Positions 50,678-61,860 of a stretch of DNA of 64,000 nt are shown one piece after another. The stretch comes from Gloeocapsopsis dulcis (GTDB lineage: Bacteria; Cyanobacteriota; Cyanobacteriia; Cyanobacteriales; Chroococcidiopsidaceae), in assembly GCF_032163395.1 (NCBI RefSeq), contig NZ_CP119968.1, forward strand, positions 3,436,001-3,500,000, in the 5' to 3' direction. The notes beneath the pieces were generated by a model. It did no database searches. It was given only the letters and a program-made list of their open reading frames with translations, and had not been told where the DNA came from. How positions within the stretch are numbered: the first letter of the stretch is position 1; each line of letters opens with the position of its first letter. The position numbers and the translations under genes are program-made.

Positions 50678-53473
50678 ATGGTAAAGGATAAAGAACTAGA
50701 AATCCGGCTTTCATTTCTTGAGGAAGCTCAAGATTATTTAAACACGATTGAAACCGGCATCATGGTTGCGACCGCACAGCAAGATCGCCAACAGATGGAT
50801 GCAGTACTCCGTGCTGCACATTCCATTAAAGGTGGTGCGGCGATGATGGGATTTCCCATATTAAGCGATCTGGCTCATCGCTTAGAAGATTTTTTCAAGG
50901 TTTTAAAAACACAACAACTGTTAGTTGATGCAGAGTTGGAAAATTTGCTACTAGCAAGCGTAGGCTGCTTACGACAAGCGATCGCAATTTATCATCAAGG
51001 CAATTCTATTGACGAGCAATGGCAAGAAAATCACACCGCACCGATTTTTTCCCAGCTACAGCAACGGTTGGGAAATGTTTCATCTAGCAATAGTCCTGAA
51101 TTGCTGTCGCCCGAAGATGGGCAAATGCAAGCTTTGGTTTTTGAAACCGAAGTGGAAGAGTATCTCCAACGGTTAGAAAGTATTTTAGCAGATCCACAAC
51201 ATCCTGGATTATTAGAAGAAACCACTGCGATCGCTCAGGATTTTGCCAGTTTAGGGCAAATGTTTCAAATTCCGGCGTTTCAAAGCTTGTGTGAATCAAT
51301 TAGTCAAAATTTAACAGCATTTCCAGAACGGGTTGTAGAAATTGCTAGTTTAGCCTTACAAGAATGGCGGCGATCGCAAACAGCAATATTGTTGAACCAA
51401 GGAACCATACCGTCAACAATTCCTATAAATATTAATGACAATTCATTAACAACAGCACAAGCCGAAATTGAAGTTCTGTTCGATCTGCTTTCACCAGAAT
51501 TAACTGAGGAAAACTATCAACCAGAACTTAACCCAACGTTAGCATCAATTGATCCGCAACAACCTGCTCAAGACACAGAAAAAAAATCTCTTCATCTCGT
51601 TGCAAACTCAAGCTTAGATGCAATTGAACAAGATAAGACAGTTCGTGTTTCTGTTGATCTTCTCGAACAGCTTAATGACTTATTTGGAGAACTCACAATT
51701 GAGCGGAATGGCATCAATTTATATATAGAGCGTTTAAGAAACTTAGTTAAAATTTTAGATGGTCGAGTTCATAGTATCAAAAACTTTGATACTCGCTTGT
51801 TTACAGTCTATGAAAATAACTACTTGCGTAGCAACGCTGCTAACACATTTAATAGCGCCATAGAAGAAGATAGCTTCGCTAATCAATTTACCGATGGCAG
51901 CCACGAACTGCGGGCTTTCACTGATGAGGTGATGGAAAGTATTTTCCGTATTCAAGAAGTTGCTAATGACATTAGTATTAGTATTGAAGATACTACACAA
52001 GCTGTCAGTGAACTAAACCGCACAGCAAAACAGATGCAAACTGGCTTGACACAAGTACGGATGCGTCCGTTATCAGATTTACTCAATCGCTTTCCCAGGT
52101 TTTTACGCGAGCTTTCATTACAGTACAACAAAAAAGTTGAGTTGAAGATTCAAGGCGGTGAAACTTTAATTGAACGTAATATTTTAGAAGCATTAAACGA
52201 CCCTTTGATGCATCTTTTACGTAATGCTTTTGACCATGGAATTGAAGATTTGCATACACGGCGATCGCACGGTAAACCAGAACAAGGGACAATTGAAATT
52301 AAAGCCACTACCCGCGGAAATCAAACATTCATTAGCATCAGTGATGATGGTCAAGGTATTGACTTAACTAAAGTTCGTACTAAAGCACAGCAATTAGGTT
52401 TAAATTCAACAGCTCTTACCAATACTAGTGAACAAGAACTTTTAACACTCATTTTTGAACCAGGATTTAGCACTGCTAATCAGGTAACGAACTTATCTGG
52501 TAGAGGTGTAGGACTCGATGTCGTTCGTACTAACTTAAGAAAAATTCGCGGTGATATTAAAGTTGATACGCAGTTAGGTATTGGTACAACTTTTCATCTC
52601 AATGTACCTATCTCTCTGTCTATTGCTAAAGTTATTTTGGTAGAAAGTAACAATATGCTCATGGCATTTCCTACAGATACAATTGAGGAAATGCTGCTAC
52701 TTAATTCTGAACATGTTACTACAATTGCCGGTCAGGAAATATTTAGTTGGGAAGGAGACACGATACCCTTACTTCGCTTGGGACAATGGCTAGTATTTCG
52801 TGGTTCTGCATACAAAAAGTCAGATACAGCAACAGCGGCTATGGGTGTTCCAACAGTACTAAAAGTTGTCCAAGGTCATGAGCTAGTAGCTATTCAAGTA
52901 GATCGTTGCTGGGGCGAACAAGAAGTTGCTATTCGCCAAGTAGAAGGTGCGATCGCCATGCCTCCTGGATTTTCCAGCTGTACCATTTTGGGTGATGGTC
53001 GAGTTGTTCCGTTAGTCAATCCGTCAGCTTTAATACAGTGGATTGCCAGTTGTCAGCAATCAGCATTAGAACAACCTGAAAAAGCCAATACTCAATTTCC
53101 AAGTCATAAAGATACAGTATTAGTAGTAGACGACTCAATTAACGTCCGTCGTTTTTTGAGTTTAGCTTTAGAAAAAGCTGGATATCGTATTGAAGAAGCG
53201 ATTGATGGTCAAGATGCGATTGAAAAACTTTCTAGTGGATTGCAAGTAAAAGTTGTTATTTCTGATGTCGATATGCCTCGTCTTGATGGTTACAGTTTAT
53301 TAGCACAGGTCAAATCAATTGCTCATCTCAAACAAATACCCTTTATCATGCTAACTTCTCGTCAGGGACAACGAGAGCGTCAACTCGCGACAAACTTAGG
53401 CGCAGCAGCTTATTTTTCTAAGCCTTTTAATGAGCAAGAATTACTTCAAACTTTACAGCATATTTTAACTTGA
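50678..53473 (+). CDS. pixL: CheA-type hybrid histidine kinase (PixL type)
   Basis: The protein has 931 aa. The N-terminal Hpt domain has phospho-His48 in AAHSIKGGAAMMGF. A less conserved middle region precedes the dimerisation (about 320-470) and HATPase_c domains (N box LMHLLRNAFDHGIE, G1 SDDGQGID, G2 SGRGVGLDVVRTNL), a CheW domain (about 650-790) and a C-terminal receiver (VVDDSINVRR, phospho-Asp in VISDVDMPR, FSKPF). This is the CheA-CheY fusion of cyanobacterial Pix/Tax systems. It ends the operon. Confidence 0.94.
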   Translation: MVKDKELEIRLSFLEEAQDYLNTIETGIMVATAQQDRQQMDAVLRAAHSIKGGAAMMGFPILSDLAHRLEDFFKVLKTQQLLVDAELENLLLASVGCLRQAIAIYHQGNSIDEQWQENHTAPIFSQLQQRLGNVSSSNSPELLSPEDGQMQALVFETEVEEYLQRLESILADPQHPGLLEETTAIAQDFASLGQMFQIPAFQSLCESISQNLTAFPERVVEIASLALQEWRRSQTAILLNQGTIPSTIPININDNSLTTAQAEIEVLFDLLSPELTEENYQPELNPTLASIDPQQPAQDTEKKSLHLVANSSLDAIEQDKTVRVSVDLLEQLNDLFGELTIERNGINLYIERLRNLVKILDGRVHSIKNFDTRLFTVYENNYLRSNAANTFNSAIEEDSFANQFTDGSHELRAFTDEVMESIFRIQEVANDISISIEDTTQAVSELNRTAKQMQTGLTQVRMRPLSDLLNRFPRFLRELSLQYNKKVELKIQGGETLIERNILEALNDPLMHLLRNAFDHGIEDLHTRRSHGKPEQGTIEIKATTRGNQTFISISDDGQGIDLTKVRTKAQQLGLNSTALTNTSEQELLTLIFEPGFSTANQVTNLSGRGVGLDVVRTNLRKIRGDIKVDTQLGIGTTFHLNVPISLSIAKVILVESNNMLMAFPTDTIEEMLLLNSEHVTTIAGQEIFSWEGDTIPLLRLGQWLVFRGSAYKKSDTATAAMGVPTVLKVVQGHELVAIQVDRCWGEQEVAIRQVEGAIAMPPGFSSCTILGDGRVVPLVNPSALIQWIASCQQSALEQPEKANTQFPSHKDTVLVVDDSINVRRFLSLALEKAGYRIEEAIDGQDAIEKLSSGLQVKVVISDVDMPRLDGYSLLAQVKSIAHLKQIPFIMLTSRQGQRERQLATNLGAAAYFSKPFNEQELLQTLQHILT

Positions 53474-53635
53474 AAATGTAAATAAATACTGGTGTTGAAG
53501 AGTGTTTTTAAATACAGAAATCCGAGTATTTTTTGCAGCCTTAACTTCTATTTTAATAAGAATAGATTTCATCAGGGAGATGACAACAATACTAAACAGC
53601 AGATTCCTTACGTTGGCGTCGCATCAGCAGGCAGC

Positions 53636-54202
53636 CTATTTTATCACTTGGTCAACCGTCAAGTCTAATTGCGAAAACACCCCTGACTGAATCGTTTCAT
53701 TTCCTGTGAAGATGACTTCCTCATACAGTCCATCAACAAGAGTTAATACCATGACTTGAGCCTGTTCTGGATCGACAATCCAATATTCTGCAATTCCTCT
53801 AGCTGCATACTCAGACCGCTTGTAGCGATAATCTCTATCTCTGTTGATTTTTCCAGGGGAAACCACTTCAACCACCAACAGTGGCGGTGGCATATCTAGT
53901 GAGATCGTAGAGCGCGTCGTCTGCTGCATTGCATCAACAAGCTCATCGATGAGAACCGTCAAATCAGGAATACGAGTAGTCGCACGCACTCCACTAATCA
54001 CAATCTCAGCTTTATTACTGAGTTTAGTAATTGGCACAAATTTAAGAAATTGAACCAGCAGAAAAAGTGCGATCTGCACATTTAAGGGACTTTCCGGCGG
54101 CATCTCAACTAGCTCTCCAGCCACTAATTCGTATTGAGTATCCCCGCCATTGTCGTAGTTCAAATATTCCTCAAGAGTCAAGCGTTGGGTTGTGACAGAC
54201 AT
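53636..54202 (-). CDS. Uma2-family (DUF820) putative endonuclease
   Basis: The protein has 188 aa. The PD-(D/E)XK-like core is seen in RIPDLTVLIDE, LLVVEVVSPGKINRDRDYRYKRSEYAARGIAEYWIVDPEQ, the diagnostic Uma2 block. The N-terminus TLEEYLNYDNGGDTQYELVAGELVEM is also typical. These genes are found in dozens of copies in many cyanobacteria; their role is unproved, and nuclease activity is inferred from the fold. It is a single gene on the minus strand between pixL and thiC. Confidence 0.92.
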   Translation of the reverse strand: MSVTTQRLTLEEYLNYDNGGDTQYELVAGELVEMPPESPLNVQIALFLLVQFLKFVPITKLSNKAEIVISGVRATTRIPDLTVLIDELVDAMQQTTRSTISLDMPPPLLVVEVVSPGKINRDRDYRYKRSEYAARGIAEYWIVDPEQAQVMVLTLVDGLYEEVIFTGNETIQSGVFSQLDLTVDQVIK

Positions 54203-54330
54203 AGCGATCGCCTAGCTTCGAGCAATATCTCAAATTTAACTTCAGTGTAACCCGAAATCCACTTTTAGATAATGATTCCGCTGTTGGTGTCGAAACAACA
54301 TCATATCAGAGGCAAAACTCGTCAAATTAA

Positions 54331-55887
<1,557 letters not shown>

Positions 55888-55902
55888 GCTGAAGACTGGG
55901 GG

Positions 55903-56532
55903 CTAGGAATTGTGACTAGTTCCCAGTTGGCGGAAATGTTCTTGCAGGTCTTCAATTGTAAACACCGATTGAAATTGTAATCCTGCAGATGCGTATAATT
56001 CTGCTCCTCCCTGCAAGCGATCAACCAAGGAAATCACAGAATTGACACTGTAGCCAGCCGCTTTGAGCCGTTCTGCCGCTTTTAATGCCGATCCTCCTGT
56101 TGTCACTACATCTTCCAACACTACGACATTCGCATTTTCTGGCAAAGTGGGACCTTCAATATATGCCCTTGTGCCATGTCCTTTTGCTTCTTTGCGGACA
56201 ATCAACGCGGGTATGGGGCGATTTTCATAAGCAGAAACAACACTGACTGCTGTCACAATCGGATCGGCACCCAAAGTTAAACCTGCTACAGCCTGAGTAT
56301 CAGTTGGTAATAAAGAAAGAATAATCCGCCCAATTGCTAATGCTCCTTGGGGATGTAGCGTGACTTCCTTACCATTGATGTAGTATGAACTATGCTGCCC
56401 AGAAGAAAGTACAAAATCTCCTTCGCGATAAGCTAACCGACAAAACAAATCTAATAGTTGCTGGCGAAGAATAGTCAAATTAGTAGTAGCCCAATTATCG
56501 GATACTGGCTGCGAGGCGGTTTGATCAATCAT
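55903..56532 (-). CDS. pyrE: Orotate phosphoribosyltransferase
   Basis: This 209-aa pyrimidine-synthesis enzyme joins orotate to PRPP. The PRPP-binding motif VVVLEDVVTTGGSALKA is complete, and SSGQHSSYYINGKEVTLHP and RKEAKGHGTRAYIEG mark the family, the latter with the catalytic Lys loop. Start ATG 56532. It is convergent with thiC, 15 bp apart. Confidence 0.97.
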   Translation of the reverse strand: MIDQTASQPVSDNWATTNLTILRQQLLDLFCRLAYREGDFVLSSGQHSSYYINGKEVTLHPQGALAIGRIILSLLPTDTQAVAGLTLGADPIVTAVSVVSAYENRPIPALIVRKEAKGHGTRAYIEGPTLPENANVVVLEDVVTTGGSALKAAERLKAAGYSVNSVISLVDRLQGGAELYASAGLQFQSVFTIEDLQEHFRQLGTSHNS

Positions 56533-56624
56533 CAGTGTGTCAACGGTGGTGGCTAAGCAAAAGTTAAGCTAAAAAGAGTTTAAATTCCAGCATAAATGAA
56601 GACTGCGTTAGAAAGTGAGGTTGG

Positions 56625-57158
56625 ATGATGCGTTTCTCGTACAAATACTTGTTGAGTAGTTTAATAATTCTTGCTGTTCCTACTGCGGCGATCGCCCAAA
56701 CACCGTCGCCAGTAAAACCAACAAGAGACGAAACACTACCAGAGGCATATTACCGCGCTTTTTTTACGAATTCACCTGACTTTTATCGCGATCGCTCTTT
56801 ACTGCGGCAACTTAACACGTTTTTTGGAATTGGTTCTTTGACGCGCAACAGTTTTCCCGAAAACGAATATGTGCGTGATGCTCAGCTGATTAACATTTTG
56901 TACCAAGATACACTTCAACAACAGGCAGGTAACACAACTATTCGCACTCCTGATTTACAAAATCCTTACGATTCGTCACTTTTTTCGCAGCCACCCGCAG
57001 ATGTCACTACCCAAGATGAAAATGACACGCCGCCTGATACAGAAGAGATGAACCAAAACGAGATTGACATTCCACCCGCTGCGGAACCAACTGAAGACAG
57101 CCCTATAGAAAATGATTTTGAAGGAGAAACAGATCCTGAGATTGTCCCCTTCGAGTAG
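56625..57158 (+). CDS. Secreted acidic protein of unknown function
   Basis: The protein has 177 aa. A signal peptide (about 1-25, ending AIAQ) is followed by a conserved-looking segment (ETLPEAYYRAFFTNSPDFYRDRSLLRQLNTFFGIG) and a low-complexity acidic C-terminal half rich in Asp, Glu and Pro. ATG 56625 and 56628 are adjacent; GAGG lies upstream. It is probably periplasmic. No family is recognised. Confidence 0.75.
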   Translation: MMRFSYKYLLSSLIILAVPTAAIAQTPSPVKPTRDETLPEAYYRAFFTNSPDFYRDRSLLRQLNTFFGIGSLTRNSFPENEYVRDAQLINILYQDTLQQQAGNTTIRTPDLQNPYDSSLFSQPPADVTTQDENDTPPDTEEMNQNEIDIPPAAEPTEDSPIENDFEGETDPEIVPFE

Positions 57159-57180
57159 AAGTTTTTAGAAATATTACAAT

Positions 57181-57252
57181 CGGCAGTGCAGGAGTTGAAC
57201 CTGCCTAAGGCGAATTATGAGTTCGCTGCCTCAACCGCTCGGCCAACTGCCG
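57181..57252 (-). tRNA. tRNA with CAU anticodon (Ile2 type more likely than elongator Met)
   Basis: The 72-nt cloverleaf has a 7-bp acceptor CGGCAGT/ACTGCCG, D arm GCC/GGC with loop GAGCGGTTGA, anticodon stem GCGAA/TTCGC with loop CTCATAA (anticodon CAU), variable CTTAG and T arm GCAGG-TTCAACT-CCTGC. No CCA is encoded. The D-arm and anticodon arm look like chloroplast trnI-CAU (GGCTGAATGGTTAAAG... AACTCATAATT), so it may be the TilS-modified tRNA-Ile that reads AUA. Software would likely label it Met. Confidence 0.93.
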
Positions 57253-57434
57253 TAATTCTTTGAACAATCAACTACTCAATTACCTCATTGTAGCTGACAT
57301 ATTAGCATATCATCTTTATACTATTATTGCCTATGCAGTTTAATCATTACTCAATGCTATGGTTCTAACAATAAGATAATTAAATAGACACAGCAAACAA
57401 TGTGTTGAGCAGTAACTTGTATATTAAATAACCA

Positions 57435-58121
57435 ATGAAGATAAATTCTACTGTAGCGCTCAGTTTACTCTTATTAGTCCTCATGGCAGTAGCAGGTTAC
57501 GTCAGTTCAGTATGGGGATTTACTATCGGTAGCCAAGCACTAGAAAGTGTGACACAGCCAGACACTCGTCCCCCAAATAAAGCGAAAACTCCTTCTGGAG
57601 GTTCGCAACAACGGGCAGTGGTGATGTTAAAAGAGCAAGATATTCTCACCAACGTTCGGGCAAGAATAGAAGGAAAAGGCAAAAATGCCAAGCCTGAAAA
57701 GCCACAATCACAAAAAAACGATACTCAGTCTAGTGCCAAACCAAAAGCACAGCTAGTAGTAGCCGCAAGCCAACCAGGATTTCCTTTAGTCAATCGCGAT
57801 CGCGGTGTGATGCTAGAAGTAATCTCGGCACAATATTCTGGGGGAACTTTACAGTTAAGATTGAACCTCAAAAATGAAAGCGATCGCACTGTGCGCTTTT
57901 TGTATAGTTTTATGGATGTCACAGATAATCACGGACGCGCTTTAATTGCAAACGCTGAAGGTTTACCGGAGAAGTTACCGCCAGATGGTAAACCAATTTC
58001 TGGTATTCTCAGTATTCCATCAACTGCTCTAGATGATGTTGAAAAACTGTCTTTACGATTGACAGATTATCCTGAGCAAAAACTCAAACTGCAAGTGTCT
58101 GAAATTCCTGTCAAAATTTAA
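57435..58121 (+). CDS. Membrane-anchored exported protein of unknown function
   Basis: The protein has 228 aa. A hydrophobic N-terminal helix (about 7-28, VALSLLLLVLMAVAGYVSSVW) with no clear cleavage site is followed by a basic, disordered linker rich in Lys/Pro/Gln (about 38-108). The C-terminal domain of about 115 residues is beta-rich and Ig-like (VMLEVISAQYSGGTLQLRLNLKNESDRTVRFLYSFMDVTDNHGRAL), reminiscent of DUF4352-type modules. The family is not recognised. It precedes the CNNM gene by 72 bp and may be co-transcribed. Confidence 0.75.
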   Translation: MKINSTVALSLLLLVLMAVAGYVSSVWGFTIGSQALESVTQPDTRPPNKAKTPSGGSQQRAVVMLKEQDILTNVRARIEGKGKNAKPEKPQSQKNDTQSSAKPKAQLVVAASQPGFPLVNRDRGVMLEVISAQYSGGTLQLRLNLKNESDRTVRFLYSFMDVTDNHGRALIANAEGLPEKLPPDGKPISGILSIPSTALDDVEKLSLRLTDYPEQKLKLQVSEIPVKI

Positions 58122-58193
58122 GTAGGGTATGTAGTATCTTAATTCGAGCAAGGTAGACCACGATGCCATCAGGCACAATCTGGAATCAAACTG

Positions 58194-59597
58194 ATGTCTC
58201 ACTTGCCGATAGTTGCCTGTATTGTTCCGCTGTTGGCTGTATCACCGTTGTTTATCTCAGACATTTGGTTACGTCTACTATCGGTGTTATTGCTCATTGC
58301 AATTAATGCCTTTTTTGTGACAGCCGAGTTTTCTATGGTGTCTGTACGGCGATCGCGCATTCACCAATTAGTAGAAGCCGGAGATGCTCCTGCTATTACG
58401 CTCCAAGCCCTACAACATAGTATTGAGCGCTTACTATCTACTACTCAATTAGGAATTACTTTATCGAGTTTGGCGCTTGGCTGGATTGGAGAGAGTACTA
58501 TGGCTGTACTCGTTGCTACTGGACTTGCACAGTTACCCTTGTCCGATGCTATGCGAATCAGAGTGGCGCACTCACTATCCATTCCCTCAGCTTTTTTTCT
58601 GGTAGCATATCTCCAAATTGTTCTCGGAGAACTGTGTCCCAAGTCAGTCGCGTTACTTTACTCCGAACGCTTGGCAAGGTTTTTGGCGTTACCTGTCAAA
58701 GCGATCGCGCGTTTTTTCACTCCCTTTATTTGGATTTTGAATCAATCTACGCGCTTGCTGCTGCGACTTGTCGGAATTCAATATACAGGTCAGGCTTGGC
58801 TTTCTCCGGTAACTTCTGAAGAGTTACAGTTAATCATCGCAACCGAAAGAGAATCAACAGGCTTAGAAGCCGAAGAACGCGAACTACTCAATAATATTTT
58901 TGAATTTGGCGATGTTACCGCAGAAGAAATCATGGTACCACGCACTGGAATTGTTGCTTTATCAGAAGATGCAACGTTTCAAACCTTACTAAAAGAAATG
59001 GCAACAACTGGACATTCGCGATATCCAATTATTGGTAAGTCTTTGGATGAGGTGCGGGGGATTGTTCACTTTAAAGAACTTGCAAAGCCTTTAGTTTTAG
59101 GCAAGTTATCGTTAGACACAAAAATTATTCCTTGGATTCACCCAGCAAGGTTTGTTCCTGAATACATGCCTTTAAGTGAATTGTTACCACTTATGCAGCG
59201 ATCGCATTTACCAATAGTAATTGTTGTTAATGAATTTGGCGGTACTGTTGGCTTGATTACAATTCAAGATCTAGTTGCTCAAATCATTGGCCATACAGGC
59301 GTTGCAAGTACAGATGAGTTACTCGTGCAAAACTTGGATGAGCAAACCTTTCTCGTGCAAGCACAGATGAATTTGGAAGAACTTAATGAGTTACTCAAAC
59401 TAGATCTACCGCTACGCAATGACTACCAAACATTAGGAGGGTTTGTCCTCTACCAACTTCAAAAAGTCCCTGCGATCGGGGAAACTCTACACTACCAAAA
59501 CTTAGAATTCACAGTAACATCAGCCCAAGGACCGCGCTTACAACACATCCGCATTCGTCGTCCTCAACCAACATTCACCAGTGAATACCAAGAGTAA
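58194..59597 (+). CDS. CNNM/CorC-family (hemolysin-like) transporter protein
   Basis: The protein has 467 aa. An N-terminal DUF21/CNNM membrane domain (about 1-200, four helices; LIAINAFFVTAEFSMVSVRRSRI) is followed by a CBS pair (about 220-345; ITAEEIMVPRTGIVAL, and IVVNEFGGTVGLITIQD) and a C-terminal CorC_HlyC domain (about 360-455). Relatives are implicated in Mg2+ or Co2+ export. The name hemolysin is historical. A decayed tnpB fragment follows immediately on the other strand. Confidence 0.92.
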   Translation: MSHLPIVACIVPLLAVSPLFISDIWLRLLSVLLLIAINAFFVTAEFSMVSVRRSRIHQLVEAGDAPAITLQALQHSIERLLSTTQLGITLSSLALGWIGESTMAVLVATGLAQLPLSDAMRIRVAHSLSIPSAFFLVAYLQIVLGELCPKSVALLYSERLARFLALPVKAIARFFTPFIWILNQSTRLLLRLVGIQYTGQAWLSPVTSEELQLIIATERESTGLEAEERELLNNIFEFGDVTAEEIMVPRTGIVALSEDATFQTLLKEMATTGHSRYPIIGKSLDEVRGIVHFKELAKPLVLGKLSLDTKIIPWIHPARFVPEYMPLSELLPLMQRSHLPIVIVVNEFGGTVGLITIQDLVAQIIGHTGVASTDELLVQNLDEQTFLVQAQMNLEELNELLKLDLPLRNDYQTLGGFVLYQLQKVPAIGETLHYQNLEFTVTSAQGPRLQHIRIRRPQPTFTSEYQE

Positions 59598-59917
59598 ATG
59601 ACTTGTATTTCTTGACTTTCTTAAATCCTGGTGGTTTGATCCTTTATGATGATGCTTAAAGAATAGTTGATAGGCTTTCGAGTGGGCGCTGACAAATATC
59701 TTGTACAGCCTGAAACCCTACCAATTGCCAACAGGAATGACGTTTTCGCAGCTTGGCAATATGAGCCTGAAGTTTTGAGCTCAAGTGTTTGCCCCACATT
59801 CGATAGTACCTTTTGTGGAGTGCAATACAATAGTTGCAGATCACTCCAGCAGCATTAATTGTCTGCTTGAGAAACCTATTTCGCTTGTGTTGATATAACT
59901 TAAACCTTAGTGTTCCT
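59590..59917 (-). pseudogene. Decayed tnpB (IS605 OrfB) N-terminal fragment with frameshifts
   Basis: Reading the minus strand gives LRFKLYQHKRNRFLKQ, then YCIALHKRYYRMWGKHL, AHIAKLRKR and WQLVGFQAVQDICQR; after a frameshift AYQLFFKHHHKGSNHQ, and after another GFKKVKKYKSFTL. These are consecutive parts of a typical TnpB/OrfB N-terminus. The reading stops at the end of the CNNM gene, and the rest of tnpB (RuvC, zinc finger) is missing. At least two frameshifts and a lost start codon make it dead. It is a different lineage from the tnpB at 2427. Confidence 0.75.
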
Positions 59918-60047
59918 ATGCTATAAATTATACAACAAATAGCTTGTTTTGTGAATAAAAAGTCGCTCTCTTATGGGCGAGGCTTTAAACCCATTATTTT
60001 TGGTAACAGTATAAGTTAGATAGCGTTTTTCTCCCTAGACCTAATAC

Positions 60048-60077
60048 TAAAAGGGGTGTATTTCAACACCCTTTTTC
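60048..60077 (-). terminator. Rho-independent-like terminator after msrA
   Basis: Stem GGGTGT/ACACCC extended by A/T pairs (AAAAG.../...TTTTT) with a 6-nt loop; on the minus strand it is followed by CCCCTTTTAG. It lies 11-40 bp after the msrA stop and could work in both directions. Confidence 0.7.
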
Positions 60078-60087
60078 CTACTGCAAA

Positions 60088-60738
60088 TTAAACTTGAATC
60101 CCGACAGGGCAAGCAACATTAGTGCCACCTAAACCGCAATAGCCATTAGGGTTCTTTGCTAAATACTGCTGATGATAGCCTTCAGCGTAGTAAAATTCAG
60201 GGGCATCTAGAATTTCTGTCGTAATTGTTTTATAGCCTGCCGCGCTCAGCGCTTGCTGATAAGCTGCTTTGGATGCTTCAGCTAGTTTTTTCTGAGTTTC
60301 AGAGTATACGTAAATCCCAGAACGGTATTGTGTACCCACATCATTGCCTTGACGCATTCCTTGTGTAGGATTGTGACTTTCCCAAAAGGTTTTCAAGAGT
60401 TGCTCGTAGCTGATTACTTTGGGGTCAAATACAACAAGCACGACTTCGTTGTGTCCTGTCATCCCTGTGCAAACTTCTTGATAAGTAGGGTTTGGTGTAA
60501 TACCTGCCGCGTAGCCTACAGCTGTAACAAAAACTCCCTCCTGCTGCCAAAATTTGCGTTCTGCTCCCCAGAAGCAACCCAAGCCAAACATGGCGATTTC
60601 CATGCCATCGGGGTATGGCGGCTGTAAAGGATTGCCGTTAACAAAGTGACGTTCAGGAACCGACATCTTTGTCGCGCGTCCTGGCAACGCTTCTTCTGAT
60701 TTGGGTAACGTTGACTTTTTACCAAGTCCAAACAGCAT
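60088..60738 (-). CDS. msrA: Peptide methionine (S)-S-oxide reductase
   Basis: The enzyme has 216 aa and reduces Met-S-sulfoxide in proteins. The catalytic Cys is in [15 protein letters not shown] (about 50-64), with [26 protein letters not shown] and [11 protein letters not shown] following. The C-terminus [16 protein letters not shown] holds resolving cysteines. The N-terminal 40 residues are an extension common in cyanobacterial MsrA. Start ATG 60738. A terminator follows. Confidence 0.96.
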   Translation of the reverse strand: MLFGLGKKSTLPKSEEALPGRATKMSVPERHFVNGNPLQPPYPDGMEIAMFGLGCFWGAERKFWQQEGVFVTAVGYAAGITPNPTYQEVCTGMTGHNEVVLVVFDPKVISYEQLLKTFWESHNPTQGMRQGNDVGTQYRSGIYVYSETQKKLAEASKAAYQQALSAAGYKTITTEILDAPEFYYAEGYHQQYLAKNPNGYCGLGGTNVACPVGIQV

Positions 60739-60813
60739 AGTAATTTGTGAAAAAACTCTTTATATTCCTTAATATAACGCGATCGCCTATCTCAGCGCTT
60801 GCCACTACGTAGA

Positions 60814-61524
60814 TTACCCCTTACTCCCCACCCCTTTTTGATAAGTTTGCGCACGGTAGGGAATTGGATCTTCCCATCCCAATTCTGCGAAAGCTGCTAA
60901 GCGTAAGCGGCAAGCATCACAAACACCACAGGCGAGACCACCTCCAGCGTAGCAAGACCAAGTTTTTTCCCAAGGTACACCTAGCTGATTGCCTAATTGA
61001 ATAATTTCTGTTTTTTTCAAGTTAATTAAAGGCGTTTCAATAGTAATTGGCTGTCCTTCACGTCCTTGCTTAGTACCAAGGCGAAAAGCCTCCTGCATTG
61101 CCTGAATATAATCAGGACGACAATCAGGATATCCTGAGTAATCAAGGGCATTAACACCGATGTAAACGCGCTGTGCAGCGATCGTTTCTGCATAGGCTAA
61201 GGCAAAGCTCAAAAAAATTGAATTTCGAGCAGGAACATACGTCACAGGAATATCTTGAGACATCTCTGACACAGAGCGATTGCTTGGTAATCCAATACTG
61301 GTATCAGTTAATGCTGAACCACCCCAAGAACGTAAGTCAAAAGTGACCAACTTATGAGCCAGCACTTGAGTCGATTGTGCGATGGCGATCGCGGCTTTTA
61401 GTTCGCGTTGATGTCGCTGTTGATAATCAAATGAGAGCGCATGGCACTTGTAACCATCTGCTACTGCTTGATACAGTACAGTAGAAGAATCCAGTCCCCC
61501 AGACAACAAAATCACTGCTTTCAT
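60814..61524 (-). CDS. queC: 7-cyano-7-deazaguanine synthase QueC
   Basis: The enzyme turns CDG into preQ0 with ATP and ammonia, for queuosine. It has 236 aa from ATG 61524 (MKAVILLSGGLDSST). The PP-loop SGGLDSS is near the N-terminus, and the zinc site is made by WSCYAGGGLACGVCDACRLR (Cys x4). SLYFDYQQRH-like and YVPARNSIFLSFALAYAE segments are typical. An alternative in-frame start five codons upstream (61539) is not needed. Confidence 0.96.
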   Translation of the reverse strand: MKAVILLSGGLDSSTVLYQAVADGYKCHALSFDYQQRHQRELKAAIAIAQSTQVLAHKLVTFDLRSWGGSALTDTSIGLPSNRSVSEMSQDIPVTYVPARNSIFLSFALAYAETIAAQRVYIGVNALDYSGYPDCRPDYIQAMQEAFRLGTKQGREGQPITIETPLINLKKTEIIQLGNQLGVPWEKTWSCYAGGGLACGVCDACRLRLAAFAELGWEDPIPYRAQTYQKGVGSKG

Positions 61525-61860
61525 TAGTAAACCTCTCAACTCGATAATCTATTTACTGTCTAATTCTCCCTAACCTCTAGTCCTCAGCCCCTAGCTTTTC
61601 ATAATGGACAGGTCAGAAAGTGACACATTACGCCTACGCTATCTGCCTCAGCAAAATCACAATAAACAAAGCTTAGCTTGGTGATAAACTTAACAATCTG
61701 CGGAACATATAAGTAAATTTGAAATTCTTCATAAATAAAGTCATTATGCTACCATCTGGATGATTTGAGACTGTAATCAAGTCAGAATTACGTCTTAGCG
61801 CTGTTACAGATGCGTCTTGATAGTTTTGGTGGTGGAGGAGAAGACAGAGGAGTGCAAAGC

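Noticed and set aside
53502-53690. 62-residue plus-strand frame after pixL
   Set aside because: It overlaps the end of the Uma2 gene on the other strand and shows no domain or ribosome site.
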